Positions 6,160 to 15,206 of a DNA stretch of 64,000 bases are shown here, one piece after another. Location: the NCBI GenBank assembly GCA_017502915.1, contig JAFVUB010000003.1, positions 124,001 through 188,000 of the forward strand, read 5' to 3'. Below the pieces are notes generated by a model that was given only the letters and a program-made list of their open reading frames with translations, did not search any database and was not told where the DNA came from. The translations under genes and the position numbers were made by a program. Each line of letters begins with the position of its first letter. The first letter of the stretch is position 1. Source of the DNA: Clostridia bacterium. GTDB lineage: Bacteria; Bacillota; Clostridia; Oscillospirales; CAG-272.

Positions 6160-8343
6160 ATGTTCGAGAATTACAAGAAGTTCACTTATGAATTTGCCGG
6201 CCGCCCTCTCGTTGTCGAGACCGGTAAAATGGCTCAGCTTGCAAACGGCTCCTGCCTCGTTCGCTACGGCGACACCTCTCTGCTCTGCTGTGCAACCGCA
6301 TCGTCCAAGTCCCGTGACGGAATCGATTTTCTCCCCCTGTCGGTTGACTTTGAAGAGAGAATGTACGCCGCCGGTAAGATCCCGGGTGGTTACTTCCGCC
6401 GTGAAGGCAAGCCCTCCGAGAAGGCTATTCTGACCTCGCGCGTCATCGACCGCCCCGTCCGTCCTCTCTTCCCGAAGGACCTTCGCAACGACGTTGCCCT
6501 TTCGCTGACCGTTATGTCGGTCGACCCCGACTGCTCGCCTGAAATCACCGCTATGGTTGGTGCTTCTATCGCCCTTTCTATCTCGGATATTCCGTGGAAC
6601 GGCCCGATCGGTGGCGTTTTCATGGGTCTTTGCGACGGAGAGCTGGTCGTTAACCCCACCGCCGCTCAGCGCGCCGTTTCCGACCTTGAGCTGACCGTTG
6701 CCGCCTCTTCCGAGAAGGTCGTTATGATCGAGGCAGGTGCTAACGAGGTTGACGACGAGACTATGTTCGCGGCTATCATGAAGGCCCACGAGGAGATCAA
6801 GGACCTGCTCGTCTTCATCAACGGCATCGTCGCCGAGATCGGCAAGCCCAAGTTCAGCTATCCCTCGGGAGAGCTTGATCACGATATGTTCGACAAGATC
6901 TTCGCTTTCTGCGAGAAGGATCTTATGTTCGCTCTCGACACCGACGACAAGACCGTTCGTGACGCCCGTATGGTTCCGATCACCGACGCGATCGTTGAGA
7001 ACTTCGGTGAGGAGTATCCCGACCTTGACGTCATGATGCCCGAGCTTATCTACAAGCTCCAGAAGAAGATCGTTCGCCGTTGGCTCATCGACGACGGTAA
7101 GCGCGTTGACGGTCGTGCTATCGACCAGATGAGACCCCTTGCCGCCGAGGTTGGTATCCTGCCTCGCGTTCACGGTTCGGGTATGTTCACTCGCGGACAG
7201 ACTCAGGTCATCACATTTGCAACTCTCGGAACTCTCAAGGAGTCCCAGGAGCTTGACGGCATCGATGACGACAAAGAAAAGAGATATATGCATCACTACA
7301 ATATGCCCGGATACTCGGTCGGTGAAGCAAAGCCTACCAGAAGCCCCGGCAGACGTGAGATCGGTCACGGCGCACTTGCAGAGCGCGCTCTCGTTCCGGT
7401 CCTCCCCTCCGAGAAGGAGTTCCCCTATGCTATCCGCCTCGTTTCCGAGGTCATCTCGTCGAACGGCTCGACCTCGCAGGCTTCTATCTGCGGCTCGACC
7501 CTCGCTCTTATGGACGCCGGCGTTCCGATCAAGGCTCCGGTTGCAGGTATCTCCTGCGGTCTTATCACCCGTGACGACGGAAGCTTCATGACCATGGTCG
7601 ATATCCAGGGTGTTGAGGACTTCTACGGCGATATGGACTTCAAGGTTGCCGGAACTCACAAGGGTATCACTGCTATCCAGATGGACCTTAAGGTCGACGG
7701 TCTTACTCCCGAGATCATTAAAGAAGCTCTCCACAAGACCCACGTTGCCCGTGACTATATACTCGACGAGATCATGCTCCCCGCAATCCCCGCTCCCCGC
7801 GAGGACGTTTCGGAGTGGGCTCCCAAGATGATCTCGATGACCATCAAGCCCGAGAAGATCCGTGAGGTCATCGGTAAGGGCGGCGAGGTAATTCAGAAGA
7901 TCTGCGCCGATACCAACTCCAAGATCGACATTCAGGACGACGGCTCGATCTTCATCGCTGCCGTTAACCGCGACGATGCTTACGCCGCCAAGGCACGCAT
8001 CGACGCTATCGTCTTCGAGCCTGTTGAGGGTGCTATCTACACCGGTACCGTTACCAACATCAAGGAGTTCGGTTGCTTCGTTGAGTACGCTCCCGGCCGC
8101 GAGGGAATGGTCCACATCTCGAGAATCACCGACCACAGAATCGACAAGGTTGAGGACGTTCTCAAGCTTGGCGACGTTGTTAACGTAAAGTATATCGGTC
8201 TCGACTCCAAGGGCAGAATGGACTTCTCTATCCGCGATGCAATGCCCGGCGCTCCCGAGCGTCCCGAGAAAAGCGAGCGTTCCGAGAAGAGCGACCGCCC
8301 GAGAAAGAGATTTGACAGAAAAGACAGAAAGTCTGACAAATAA
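6160..8343 (+). CDS. pnp: Polyribonucleotide nucleotidyltransferase (PNPase)
   Basis: PNPase is the phosphorolytic 3'-5' exoribonuclease of mRNA decay. This 727-residue protein has the full architecture: two RNase PH domains joined by a helical linker, a KH domain (IGKGGEVIQKI, ~570) and an S1 domain (YTGTVTNIKEFGCFVEY, ~630-695), plus a short charged Glu/Arg/Lys-rich tail. FTRGQTQ and GRREIGHGALAERAL mark the second PH core. The start at ATG 6160 is set by GGAGG 9 nt upstream; the longer frame from 6115 lies inside the leader hairpin. It is probably autoregulated through that hairpin. Confidence 0.98.
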   Translation: MFENYKKFTYEFAGRPLVVETGKMAQLANGSCLVRYGDTSLLCCATASSKSRDGIDFLPLSVDFEERMYAAGKIPGGYFRREGKPSEKAILTSRVIDRPVRPLFPKDLRNDVALSLTVMSVDPDCSPEITAMVGASIALSISDIPWNGPIGGVFMGLCDGELVVNPTAAQRAVSDLELTVAASSEKVVMIEAGANEVDDETMFAAIMKAHEEIKDLLVFINGIVAEIGKPKFSYPSGELDHDMFDKIFAFCEKDLMFALDTDDKTVRDARMVPITDAIVENFGEEYPDLDVMMPELIYKLQKKIVRRWLIDDGKRVDGRAIDQMRPLAAEVGILPRVHGSGMFTRGQTQVITFATLGTLKESQELDGIDDDKEKRYMHHYNMPGYSVGEAKPTRSPGRREIGHGALAERALVPVLPSEKEFPYAIRLVSEVISSNGSTSQASICGSTLALMDAGVPIKAPVAGISCGLITRDDGSFMTMVDIQGVEDFYGDMDFKVAGTHKGITAIQMDLKVDGLTPEIIKEALHKTHVARDYILDEIMLPAIPAPREDVSEWAPKMISMTIKPEKIREVIGKGGEVIQKICADTNSKIDIQDDGSIFIAAVNRDDAYAAKARIDAIVFEPVEGAIYTGTVTNIKEFGCFVEYAPGREGMVHISRITDHRIDKVEDVLKLGDVVNVKYIGLDSKGRMDFSIRDAMPGAPERPEKSERSEKSDRPRKRFDRKDRKSDK

Positions 8344-8385
8344 GTAATATAAAAGCTTAAACTTTGATCCGAAGGAGGAAACACG

Positions 8386-9357
8386 ATGAACGAAAACGAC
8401 GGAACCCGTAGCTTCGACACACTGCGCCCTGAACCCAAAAAGCCGACGCAGAGTCTGAAGAAGGCACCGGATCTCAAAAAGATCATTACCATATCTATTT
8501 TTGCGGTATTGACGGCAATAATTCTGCTTTTCTGCGGAATCATTATCGCAGAGGTTGCTTATAAGTTCGGGGCCGACGTCAAGTACACCACCATCTCCGT
8601 TCCCTCCTCGGATATCAAAAAGGGCGACCTCTTGATAGTTAACAAGGCGAACGGACTCGACGCGTCGGTTGCTTCGTCGGTTAACGGAAAGCTTGAAAAC
8701 GTTTACCGCTACAATTCGGAGCTCAAGAAGGAAAATCTCGACCTCGTTATTCATTACGGTTACCGTGACACCGGTGCGATATCTCTGTTGCCCGAGGTCA
8801 TCGAGGCCTTCAACAGAATGACGACCGACCTTTATAACGAGACCGGCTGCGACGACATTCTTCTCGCATACGGACACCTCACGCCGAAGGCAAACACGCT
8901 TGAGGTCGATTATCCGCATCAGCTGGGAACGACGCTTGACATTAAGCTTTCGGTTGACGGAGAGACCTTGAGACTTTCAAAGAACGCGACCGTTTACACC
9001 TGGTTGCTCAACAATGCACACAAGTACGGCTTCGTTAACTCCGACCCGAATGAAACGGTACACGGCACCGACGAGCTCGTGCCCTCCACTCAGTTCAGAT
9101 ACATTGGTATTCCACACGCGACATACATTGCCGAAAGCGAAACGATCAGCAATTTTGAGCAGTACGTTGCCGAGCTGAGAAACACTTACAACTCCCCCTC
9201 AAAGCCTCTCATAGTTGAGTCGGGTTCGAACACCTACTCGGTCTACTACGTTACGGCAGCCGAGGGAGACACGGTAAGCATTCAGATCCCCGAAAACTAC
9301 GAGTATAGCCTTTCGGGCGACAACTCGAACGGATTTATTGTCACCGTGCACAGATAA
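8386..9357 (+). CDS. VanY-like D,D-carboxypeptidase (peptidase M15B), membrane-anchored
   Basis: This 323-residue protein has a ~32-residue cytoplasmic tail, one membrane helix (~33-57) and an extracellular M15B domain. The zinc ligands fit the family: H178 and D185 (HQLGTTLDI, H-x6-D) and H244 (IPHA after FRYIG). The family removes the terminal D-Ala from peptidoglycan stem peptides. A C-terminal beta-rich stretch (~280-323) is extra. GGAGG precedes the ATG, and the gene lies 42 bp after pnp without a clear terminator between. A housekeeping wall-remodelling role is more likely than vancomycin resistance, because no van partners are present. Confidence 0.85.
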   Translation: MNENDGTRSFDTLRPEPKKPTQSLKKAPDLKKIITISIFAVLTAIILLFCGIIIAEVAYKFGADVKYTTISVPSSDIKKGDLLIVNKANGLDASVASSVNGKLENVYRYNSELKKENLDLVIHYGYRDTGAISLLPEVIEAFNRMTTDLYNETGCDDILLAYGHLTPKANTLEVDYPHQLGTTLDIKLSVDGETLRLSKNATVYTWLLNNAHKYGFVNSDPNETVHGTDELVPSTQFRYIGIPHATYIAESETISNFEQYVAELRNTYNSPSKPLIVESGSNTYSVYYVTAAEGDTVSIQIPENYEYSLSGDNSNGFIVTVHR

Positions 9358-9372
9358 TTGCATAAAAAAGCC

Positions 9373-9410
9373 AATAACGGACACCCTAACGGTGTCCGTT
9401 ATTTTTATTA
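9373..9410 (+). terminator. Terminator after VanY-like gene
   Basis: A 13-bp perfect stem (9373-9385 with 9391-9403) with loop CTAAC is followed by a T-rich tract. Confidence 0.9.
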
Positions 9411-9422
9411 TTCGGAGGCAAT

Positions 9423-10553
9423 ATGTCAAAACAAAATCGCGCCGACACCGAAGCTGAACAGTTTTTTATAATTCGCGAGCGCCTTTCGGTCTCGTCAAAC
9501 CACCGTGCAGCGCAACTGACTCTTGCTGCTTTTTTAGCCTGCTTCATCACGGTCTTCGGCGTTCTTATATATCTGCTGCCGCAAAAAAGCTTTTCGGCAA
9601 ATGAAAACCGCCTGCTTTCCAAGCTTCCCTCACCCGAGCTTCAAAGCATAACGAGCGGTAGCTACACAAGCCGACTTGCCGAATTTTATTCCGATCAGTT
9701 CCCTCTTCGCGATGCTTTTATCTCCGTGGCATCTTACGGGGACGTCCTGCTCGGACGAAGAGAGGCAAACAACGTCGTTCTTCTTGAGAACGGTGCTCTC
9801 GCCGAACGAAAGCCCCTGACCGTCAGCGGCCAGCGAAACCTAAACTCTGCGCTCGATGCCATAGAGCGATTAAAGAACGGCTTTACGGTCGACTCGGTCG
9901 TTGCAATAGTACCCGACGCGCTCTCGGCAAGCTCAAGCGCCGTTGCGAGCTATTCGGTGGCGGAAAACGCTAATGTTTTGTGCCTTTCGACCCATATTGA
10001 CGGAGCATATTTTAAGACCGATCATCACCTCACCGCATACGGTGCTTACAAGGTTTATTCCGTGCTCGGTGACGTGTTGGGGTACGAGCCATATGCCGAA
10101 GAAGAGTTCACTCGAGAAACGGTATCAACCGAGTTTCTCGGTACGGCGTGGTCGCGCTCCGGTCTTTATCTGCATCCCGCCGAAGAGCTGGAGCTTTGGA
10201 GATACGAGGGCGACGAAGCCTTTTCCGTGTCCGGAGACCTTGATCAAAAGGGCTTTTACGATTTTTCAAAGCTCGAGCAAAAGGATAAATATGCGGTTTT
10301 TTTCGGCGGAAATCACGGATATATGGAAATATCGAACGGCGGCGAAAAGCCGTGTCTTTTAGTTATCAAGGATAGCTTTGCAAACGCCTTGCTTCCCTTT
10401 TTGGCTCGACATTTCGAGCTTTGTGTTGTCGATCCTCGGTATTTCAACGGCGATCTGACCGAAATTGCCGATCATTGCGACGGCGTTCTTTTCTTTTACG
10501 GTATCAACTCCTTGGTCAGTGATCGCGATCTGGTCAGACTTACACTTCGATAA
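9423..10553 (+). CDS. DHHW/SGNH-like exported protein
   Basis: This 376-residue protein has a ~28-residue polar N-terminus, then one membrane segment (~30-53), so the rest is outside the cell. NENRLLSKLP, YSDQFPLRDAF and TDHHLTAYGAYKVY are typical of the DHHW family (AlgX/AlgJ-like SGNH acyl-esterase fold found in Firmicutes wall or exopolysaccharide loci). The name motif reads DHHL here instead of DHHW. KDSFANALLPFLARHF, the usual Asp-Ser block, is present. An O-acetylation or deacetylation role in the envelope is inference. It is followed by a terminator shared with the convergent gene. Confidence 0.75.
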   Translation: MSKQNRADTEAEQFFIIRERLSVSSNHRAAQLTLAAFLACFITVFGVLIYLLPQKSFSANENRLLSKLPSPELQSITSGSYTSRLAEFYSDQFPLRDAFISVASYGDVLLGRREANNVVLLENGALAERKPLTVSGQRNLNSALDAIERLKNGFTVDSVVAIVPDALSASSSAVASYSVAENANVLCLSTHIDGAYFKTDHHLTAYGAYKVYSVLGDVLGYEPYAEEEFTRETVSTEFLGTAWSRSGLYLHPAEELELWRYEGDEAFSVSGDLDQKGFYDFSKLEQKDKYAVFFGGNHGYMEISNGGEKPCLLVIKDSFANALLPFLARHFELCVVDPRYFNGDLTEIADHCDGVLFFYGINSLVSDRDLVRLTLR

Positions 10554-10555
10554 AA

Positions 10556-10584
10556 AAAGCAGACCGGCTGTGTCGGTCTGCTTT
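10556..10584. terminator. Bidirectional terminator
   Basis: AAAGCAGACCG pairs with CGGTCTGCTTT. A-runs and T-runs on both sides let it serve both convergent genes. Confidence 0.85.
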
Positions 10585-10587
10585 ATG

Positions 10588-11676
10588 TTACCATTTATCG
10601 CTTTCGTCGTCGGGAATAACGGCTTTAAGAGCGGCAATCGCGCACTCGATCATACCGTCATCCGGTTCTTTAGTGGTGATTCTCTGCATCCAAAGCCCGG
10701 GTGCGGAAAGTATTCTCGTAAAGAGATTATCGTGTCGTCCGGCAAGTCTTATACACTCGTATCCGACTCCCGCCATAAGGGGCAACAGGATTATGGCAAT
10801 TACGGTTCTTATAAGCGTGAACAGTGCCTTTGAAGCAAGTATCGCCTCAGGAAGCACGGCGCGGAGCAATATACCGATCGGTATCATTATCACCACGCTG
10901 ACGATGATAGTGACAAACAAAAACGATGTTCCGCAACGGGGATGATAGCGACGCTGTTCTCTGACGTTCTCAACCGTCAGCTCAAGTCCCTTTTCATAGC
11001 AGAAAATGGATTTATGCTCGGCGCCGTGGTACATAAAGGTTCGTTTGATGTCCTTCATGAGCATAACGGCTGACATATACGCCACCAGGATGACGACCTT
11101 GATCGCGCCCGAGATAACTGTCAATAGTATCGGATGGTCTATCGCGGCGTTCTTTCCGAGGATCAGCGTGCTCAAAAAGGTGGGCAGATAGATAAAGAGC
11201 AAAACGGCAAGAGCCACGCCCAAAACCATACTGATAGCCATAACTCCGTTGGTAAACGCCGAGCTTCCCTTCTTTTCTTCGTCCTTTTCTTCTACCGCCT
11301 CGGTATCCTGCGGCAGGGTCATTCCCTTTTTAGCGGCTTTTTTCTCCGCCTTCTTGCGCTTCTTTTCCGCCTTTTCGCGAGCAAGCTCCGCCTCCGCCTC
11401 TTCAAGTCCGGATATCTCTGCCGAGCGCATCAGGCATTTATAGCCGAGCCCCATAGAATCGATAAGATTAAATATTCCGCGGAAAAAGGGCAGCTTCGTT
11501 ATCTTAGCTCTCTGCTTAGTAACGTTATCCCAATCCTCAAGAACGATTTCTCCTTCGGGATTTCTGACAGCCATAGCCGTCTTTTTCGGGCCTCGCATCA
11601 TGATTCCCTCAAGTAGTGCCTGCCCCCCTATAGACGTCTTTTTGCAGGGCGAGCAATTTTTGTTTTCGTTATTCAA
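10588..11676 (-). CDS. DUF1385 membrane protein
   Basis: The start TTG 11676 is placed 8 nt after GGAGG; the longer frame from 11697 would include the Shine-Dalgarno site. The product has 362 residues. IGGQALLEGIMMRGP, the DUF1385 hallmark, is near the N-terminus. A long Lys/Glu/Ala coiled stretch (~115-150) follows, then four to five membrane helices with MYHGAEHKSIFCYE and RYHPRCGTSFLF between them. The conserved His/Cys residues suggest a metal site, but the family function is unknown. It is common in Firmicutes. It is monocistronic here. Confidence 0.9.
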   Translation of the reverse strand: MNNENKNCSPCKKTSIGGQALLEGIMMRGPKKTAMAVRNPEGEIVLEDWDNVTKQRAKITKLPFFRGIFNLIDSMGLGYKCLMRSAEISGLEEAEAELAREKAEKKRKKAEKKAAKKGMTLPQDTEAVEEKDEEKKGSSAFTNGVMAISMVLGVALAVLLFIYLPTFLSTLILGKNAAIDHPILLTVISGAIKVVILVAYMSAVMLMKDIKRTFMYHGAEHKSIFCYEKGLELTVENVREQRRYHPRCGTSFLFVTIIVSVVIMIPIGILLRAVLPEAILASKALFTLIRTVIAIILLPLMAGVGYECIRLAGRHDNLFTRILSAPGLWMQRITTKEPDDGMIECAIAALKAVIPDDESDKW

Positions 11677-11740
11677 AAGATTTGCCTCCAAATACAATAT
11701 ATAGATATTATAGCTCGCAATTATTAACTCTGCATGAATA

Positions 11741-12010
11741 TCACGAATTATTTTTTACAATATAATCAATAAACATCGCTCCGCCGAGCAAAATCGCAAG
11801 GCTTATCATTATGTATTCGAACATCGGCGGGTAAACCGATAGCACGTAGCCGGGAGAGCTTTGAATATCGGGAAGTAGACGCGCGAGCAAAACGAGCGCC
11901 TCTACAATGATAACCGGCAATCCACCAAGCAGAAGTAATACCGACGGCTTCGAAAGCTCGAGAACACACCTTTTGAAACTGTATTTCTTTCTTTTTCGAT
12001 TTCTTTTCAC
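11741..12010 (-). CDS. Small two-helix membrane protein, unknown
   Basis: This 89-residue protein starts with GTG and has AGGTAGGTG just upstream. A strongly basic N-terminus (KRNRKRKKYSFKR) is followed by two hydrophobic segments (~22-45 and ~62-82), so it is probably a double-spanning membrane protein with the tail inside. I do not recognise a family. It is followed 64 bp later by the DUF1385 gene on the same strand, and the two may be cotranscribed. Confidence 0.6.
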   Translation of the reverse strand: MKRNRKRKKYSFKRCVLELSKPSVLLLLGGLPVIIVEALVLLARLLPDIQSSPGYVLSVYPPMFEYIMISLAILLGGAMFIDYIVKNNS

Positions 12011-12166
12011 GGCGTCACCTACCTTTCTCTCTTATTTTATCATATATCTGCGCCGCAGTCCAGCGGTAATATCTGCCTTATTTCGCGTTTTTTCTTAATC
12101 GAACGCACTTTTTGTTTGTATTATAATGGTTATAGACCAAAATTCGACAAACAAGGAGACTTTGTT

Positions 12167-12448
12167 ATGATTTCAGACAAAAATTTTTCCATAACGTCGG
12201 TGATCCGTTTAGAGCGTCGCGTCTATTCGGTCGGCAAGCTTCGACTTATATCGGGACTGTATATGATAAAGCTTGACGACGGGCAAAGGTTTGCCGTCGC
12301 TTTGTCGGACGGCGACGACGTCGTACACCGTGTCCTCACTTCATATAGCGATGCGAGCTGTCTCTTTGAAACGGTATGTGATGCTGAAGTTGACACAGCA
12401 TCCTTCGACGGCGTCGCTGACGACCTTCTATACAACAATATCTTGTGA
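12167..12448 (+). CDS. Unknown 93-residue protein
   Basis: ATG 12167 is chosen because AAGGAG lies 9 nt upstream; the frame is open from 12116 but without a ribosome binding site. A TATAAT at 12122-12127 with only a weak -35 may be its promoter. The product is small, soluble, acidic and beta-rich by pattern (YMIKLDDGQRFAVALSDGDD). I do not recognise the family. It is followed by the nrdR promoter. Confidence 0.6.
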   Translation: MISDKNFSITSVIRLERRVYSVGKLRLISGLYMIKLDDGQRFAVALSDGDDVVHRVLTSYSDASCLFETVCDAEVDTASFDGVADDLLYNNIL

Positions 12449-12487
12449 AATGATTTATATTTACGGCTATATATTGTAGCAAACCCC

Positions 12488-12516
12488 TTTACAATCGTTG
12501 AGTTTTGTGATATAAT
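12488..12516 (+). promoter_or_regulatory. Sigma-A promoter for nrdR
   Basis: It reads TTTACA, 17 bp, TATAAT, giving a leader of ~28 nt. Confidence 0.85.
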
Positions 12517-12550
12517 GCTGTCAGTAGATATGGAAGGAGTTTCTCAACTC

Positions 12551-13018
12551 ATGAAGTGCCCATTTTGTAATTCCCCTGACAGTAAAGTAATAGATTCTCG
12601 CCCGGTTTCCGAAGGATCGAGCATTCGCCGTCGCCGCGAGTGTCTTGAATGTCAAAAGCGTTTTACGACCTTTGAAATGCTTGAATCAATGCAAATAATG
12701 GTTGTAAAAAAGGACGGATCAAAGGAGCTTTTTGACAAGCAAAAGCTGCTTTCCGGTCTTCTCAAGGCTTGCCAGAAGCGCCCCATAAATCCCGAACAGA
12801 TCGCAGATGAGGTTGAATCCGAGTTGCTCAACAGTCTGGTTGGAGAGGTCACCACCTCGCACATCGGTGAGATGGCAATGGAAAAGCTCAAGCAGCGTGA
12901 CGACGTTGCCTACGTGCGCTTTGCATCGGTATACCGTGAGTTCAAGGACGTAAACACCTTCCTTGACGAGCTGAAGAGTCTGCGCAAAAAATCCCCGTCA
13001 AAGAAAAAGAACAAATAG
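12551..13018 (+). CDS. nrdR: Transcriptional repressor NrdR
   Basis: NrdR represses ribonucleotide reductase genes in response to ATP/dATP. This 155-residue protein has the zinc ribbon C3, C6, C31, C34 with [11 protein letters not shown], then an ATP-cone (~48-138, with [16 protein letters not shown] and [16 protein letters not shown]). ATG 12551 gives the canonical MKCPFC start; an upstream ATG at 12515 lies in the -10 box. No nrd genes are in the window, so its targets are elsewhere. The lysine-rich tail is ordinary. Confidence 0.97.
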   Translation: MKCPFCNSPDSKVIDSRPVSEGSSIRRRRECLECQKRFTTFEMLESMQIMVVKKDGSKELFDKQKLLSGLLKACQKRPINPEQIADEVESELLNSLVGEVTTSHIGEMAMEKLKQRDDVAYVRFASVYREFKDVNTFLDELKSLRKKSPSKKKNK

Positions 13019-13024
13019 GATCAT

Positions 13025-13058
13025 AAAAGGACATCACCTGAGTGATGTCCTTTTATTT
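13025..13058. terminator. Bidirectional terminator between nrdR and the ABC operon
   Basis: AAAAGGACATCAC pairs with GTGATGTCCTTTT around loop CTGA, with a T-run on the plus strand and T-rich sequence on the minus strand. Confidence 0.9.
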
Positions 13059-13063
13059 TTATA

Positions 13064-14068
13064 CTACCGTTCTTCTCGGAAATACGAAAGTCCGAGTGAG
13101 GCAGGCGGCTGATGCTCGCGCTTCTTTCTCGCGCTGACGAACACCAGAACGATTATCGTTACGATGTAGGGGAGCATCTTGATGATCTCCTTCTCGCTTC
13201 CGGAAAGACCCATAATATAGGAGCTCGCAACGTAAAGTCCGCCGAAAATATACGAGCTGAGAATAGCCGTATTAGGTCTCCACAAAGCAAAGATAACAAT
13301 AGCGATAGCCAACCAACCGCGGTCTCCAAAGCCACCGTTGGTCCAACCTCCAACCGAATAGTCCATTACGAAGTAAAGACCGCCAAGACCGGCGATGGCT
13401 CCGCCGATACAGGTTGCAAGATACTTATAAAGATTGACGTTGATTCCTGCAGCATCTGCCGTTGCGGGGTTTTCACCAACAGCACGCAGATTAAGTCCGA
13501 CTCTCGTTTTCTTCAGGAAGAAGTGAACAATGACCGCAATTATAACCGCAACGTATACCAAAAAACCAAACGAGAAGAAGGTCTGACCGAAAAGCCCGAG
13601 GCTGTCAGAGAGGAATGGTATTTTTTCCTTGAACGCCTTTGAGGTGGCTTCGAGATAGATCGAGCCGTCCTTGCCGAAAAAGCTCAAGAGTGAGCCGCCG
13701 TAGAAATCTCCAAGGCCTACGCCAAGCGTTGTCAGCGCAAGTCCGACGACGTTCTGATTTGCCTTAAGGGTTATGGTCAAGAAGCTATAAACCAACGCGA
13801 TCAGCGTCGATCCAAGCAGCGATGCAAGCAAAGCAACAATGATGCAAAGGATCGGTATGGGAGTGATCCCCGCCGTTTCACAAGCGTGCTCATACAAAAA
13901 TCCGCCGATAATTCCCGAGATACCGCCAATATACATAATGCCGGGTATACCGAGGTTAAGATTTCCGCTTTTTTCGGTCAAGATCTCACCAACAGCACCA
14001 AAAAGCAACGGCGTTCCATTGATGATAGCAGTGGCAACAAAGCCCATGAGGTATTCAAGCGTGAACAT
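13064..14068 (-). CDS. ABC transporter permease, BMP/nucleoside type (second permease)
   Basis: This 334-residue protein has about nine hydrophobic segments. It has GAVGEILTEKSGNLNLGIPGIMYIGG near the start and LRAVGENPATADAAGINV as coupling loop, both typical of NupQ/YufQ-type permeases of basic-membrane-protein importers. It overlaps the preceding permease gene by 14 bp. Together with the ATPase (15199) and lipoprotein (16885) it forms a complete importer, most likely for nucleosides; the substrate is inferred from family only. It is the last gene of the operon. Confidence 0.92.
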   Translation of the reverse strand: MFTLEYLMGFVATAIINGTPLLFGAVGEILTEKSGNLNLGIPGIMYIGGISGIIGGFLYEHACETAGITPIPILCIIVALLASLLGSTLIALVYSFLTITLKANQNVVGLALTTLGVGLGDFYGGSLLSFFGKDGSIYLEATSKAFKEKIPFLSDSLGLFGQTFFSFGFLVYVAVIIAVIVHFFLKKTRVGLNLRAVGENPATADAAGINVNLYKYLATCIGGAIAGLGGLYFVMDYSVGGWTNGGFGDRGWLAIAIVIFALWRPNTAILSSYIFGGLYVASSYIMGLSGSEKEIIKMLPYIVTIIVLVFVSARKKREHQPPASLGLSYFREER

Positions 14069-15206
14069 TCTTTTCTACCTCCTTGTCTGCCTTTTCCGTT
14101 CTGCGGCGGAAATGAACGTCATAGCTGACGAAGAACTCACTTGCTACAACGAAAAGTATCATAATACCTGTCAAAACGTCTCCGATGTTTGAAGCTCCGG
14201 GCATTTCCGTTCCCAGGTCAGAAGCGATCTGTCCGGCTCCGCGCTGCAAGAAGCAGACGAGAAGCGACGAAAATACCATTATTATCGGATTGAACTTAGA
14301 CATCCACGAGACCATGATCGCAGTAAATCCGTTTCCTCCAACCAGCGTGGTGGATACCGTATGGCTGTTTCCCGAAACGAGCAGCCAACCCATAACTCCG
14401 CACAGAGCGCCGGAGATAAGAACCGTTCTGATTACTACCTTCTTTACGTTTATTCCGATATATCTCGCCGTGTTCTCGCTCTCTCCAACGACCGATATCT
14501 CGTATCCCTGCTTACTGCGCTTGAGATAAACGTAAACCAAAGCCGTGATAACAGCAACGATAAGAATAATGATCAGCTGCTTCCTTCCAAAAAGCGTGGG
14601 AAGCCAACCGTTCTTAGTGTCCGAGTTAAGCGGATTCAGATATCCGTGGCTGGGGTCCCAGAACAGGAGGAAGAAGCTAACGAGCTGCATTGCAACGTAG
14701 TTCATCATAAGGGTGAAGAGCGTTTCGTTAGTGTTCCAGATCGCCTTAAAAAATCCGGGAATACCCGCCCAAAGCGCACCCGCAACCGTACTTGCGACAA
14801 GCATTATGATTATCGTCACAAACGACGGCATCGAATCCTTAAGATAGAACATACACGCAACGCTGGCAAGCATTCCGATAAGAACCTGTCCTTCAGCGCC
14901 AGTATTCCAGAATCTCATCTTAAACGCCGGAGTGACGGCAACCGAAATACCCAACAGTATCGCCGCTGCCTGGAGCAAATTCCAAAGCTTTCCGGGAGTT
15001 CCGAAGCTACCGTTTATGATCGATCCGAAAACGTTGATCGGGTTAACACCGGTGAGCAGCATCGTTATAATTGCACAACACAGTATTCCGCCCAAAATAA
15101 CTGCGGCTCTGATCAGAAGTGATTTTTTGAGAGAAAGATCCGAGCGCTTCGTTATGTATATAAGCGGCTCACGCTTTGTGCGAGGCTTTTTTTCAGCGTT
15201 ATTCAT
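14055..15206 (-). CDS. ABC transporter permease, BMP/nucleoside type (first permease)
   Basis: This 383-residue protein has a ~30-residue basic cytoplasmic N-terminus and about nine to ten membrane helices. FKMRFWNTGAEGQVLIG and SVVGESENTARYIGINV mark it as a NupP/YufP-type permease, slightly longer than its partner because of the charged C-terminus (FRRRTEKADKEVEK). It overlaps the ATPase gene by 8 bp and the second permease by 14 bp, so translation is probably coupled. It forms the membrane channel with the 13064 product. Confidence 0.92.
   Translation of the reverse strand: MNNAEKKPRTKREPLIYITKRSDLSLKKSLLIRAAVILGGILCCAIITMLLTGVNPINVFGSIINGSFGTPGKLWNLLQAAAILLGISVAVTPAFKMRFWNTGAEGQVLIGMLASVACMFYLKDSMPSFVTIIIMLVASTVAGALWAGIPGFFKAIWNTNETLFTLMMNYVAMQLVSFFLLFWDPSHGYLNPLNSDTKNGWLPTLFGRKQLIIILIVAVITALVYVYLKRSKQGYEISVVGESENTARYIGINVKKVVIRTVLISGALCGVMGWLLVSGNSHTVSTTLVGGNGFTAIMVSWMSKFNPIIMVFSSLLVCFLQRGAGQIASDLGTEMPGASNIGDVLTGIMILFVVASEFFVSYDVHFRRRTEKADKEVEKNVHA

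Noticed and set aside
6118-8919. A 933-residue open frame on the minus strand opposite pnp
   Set aside because: It is a shadow of pnp: the host rarely uses codons TTA, CTA and TCA, so antisense stops are scarce. It has no family features, and pnp itself is certain.
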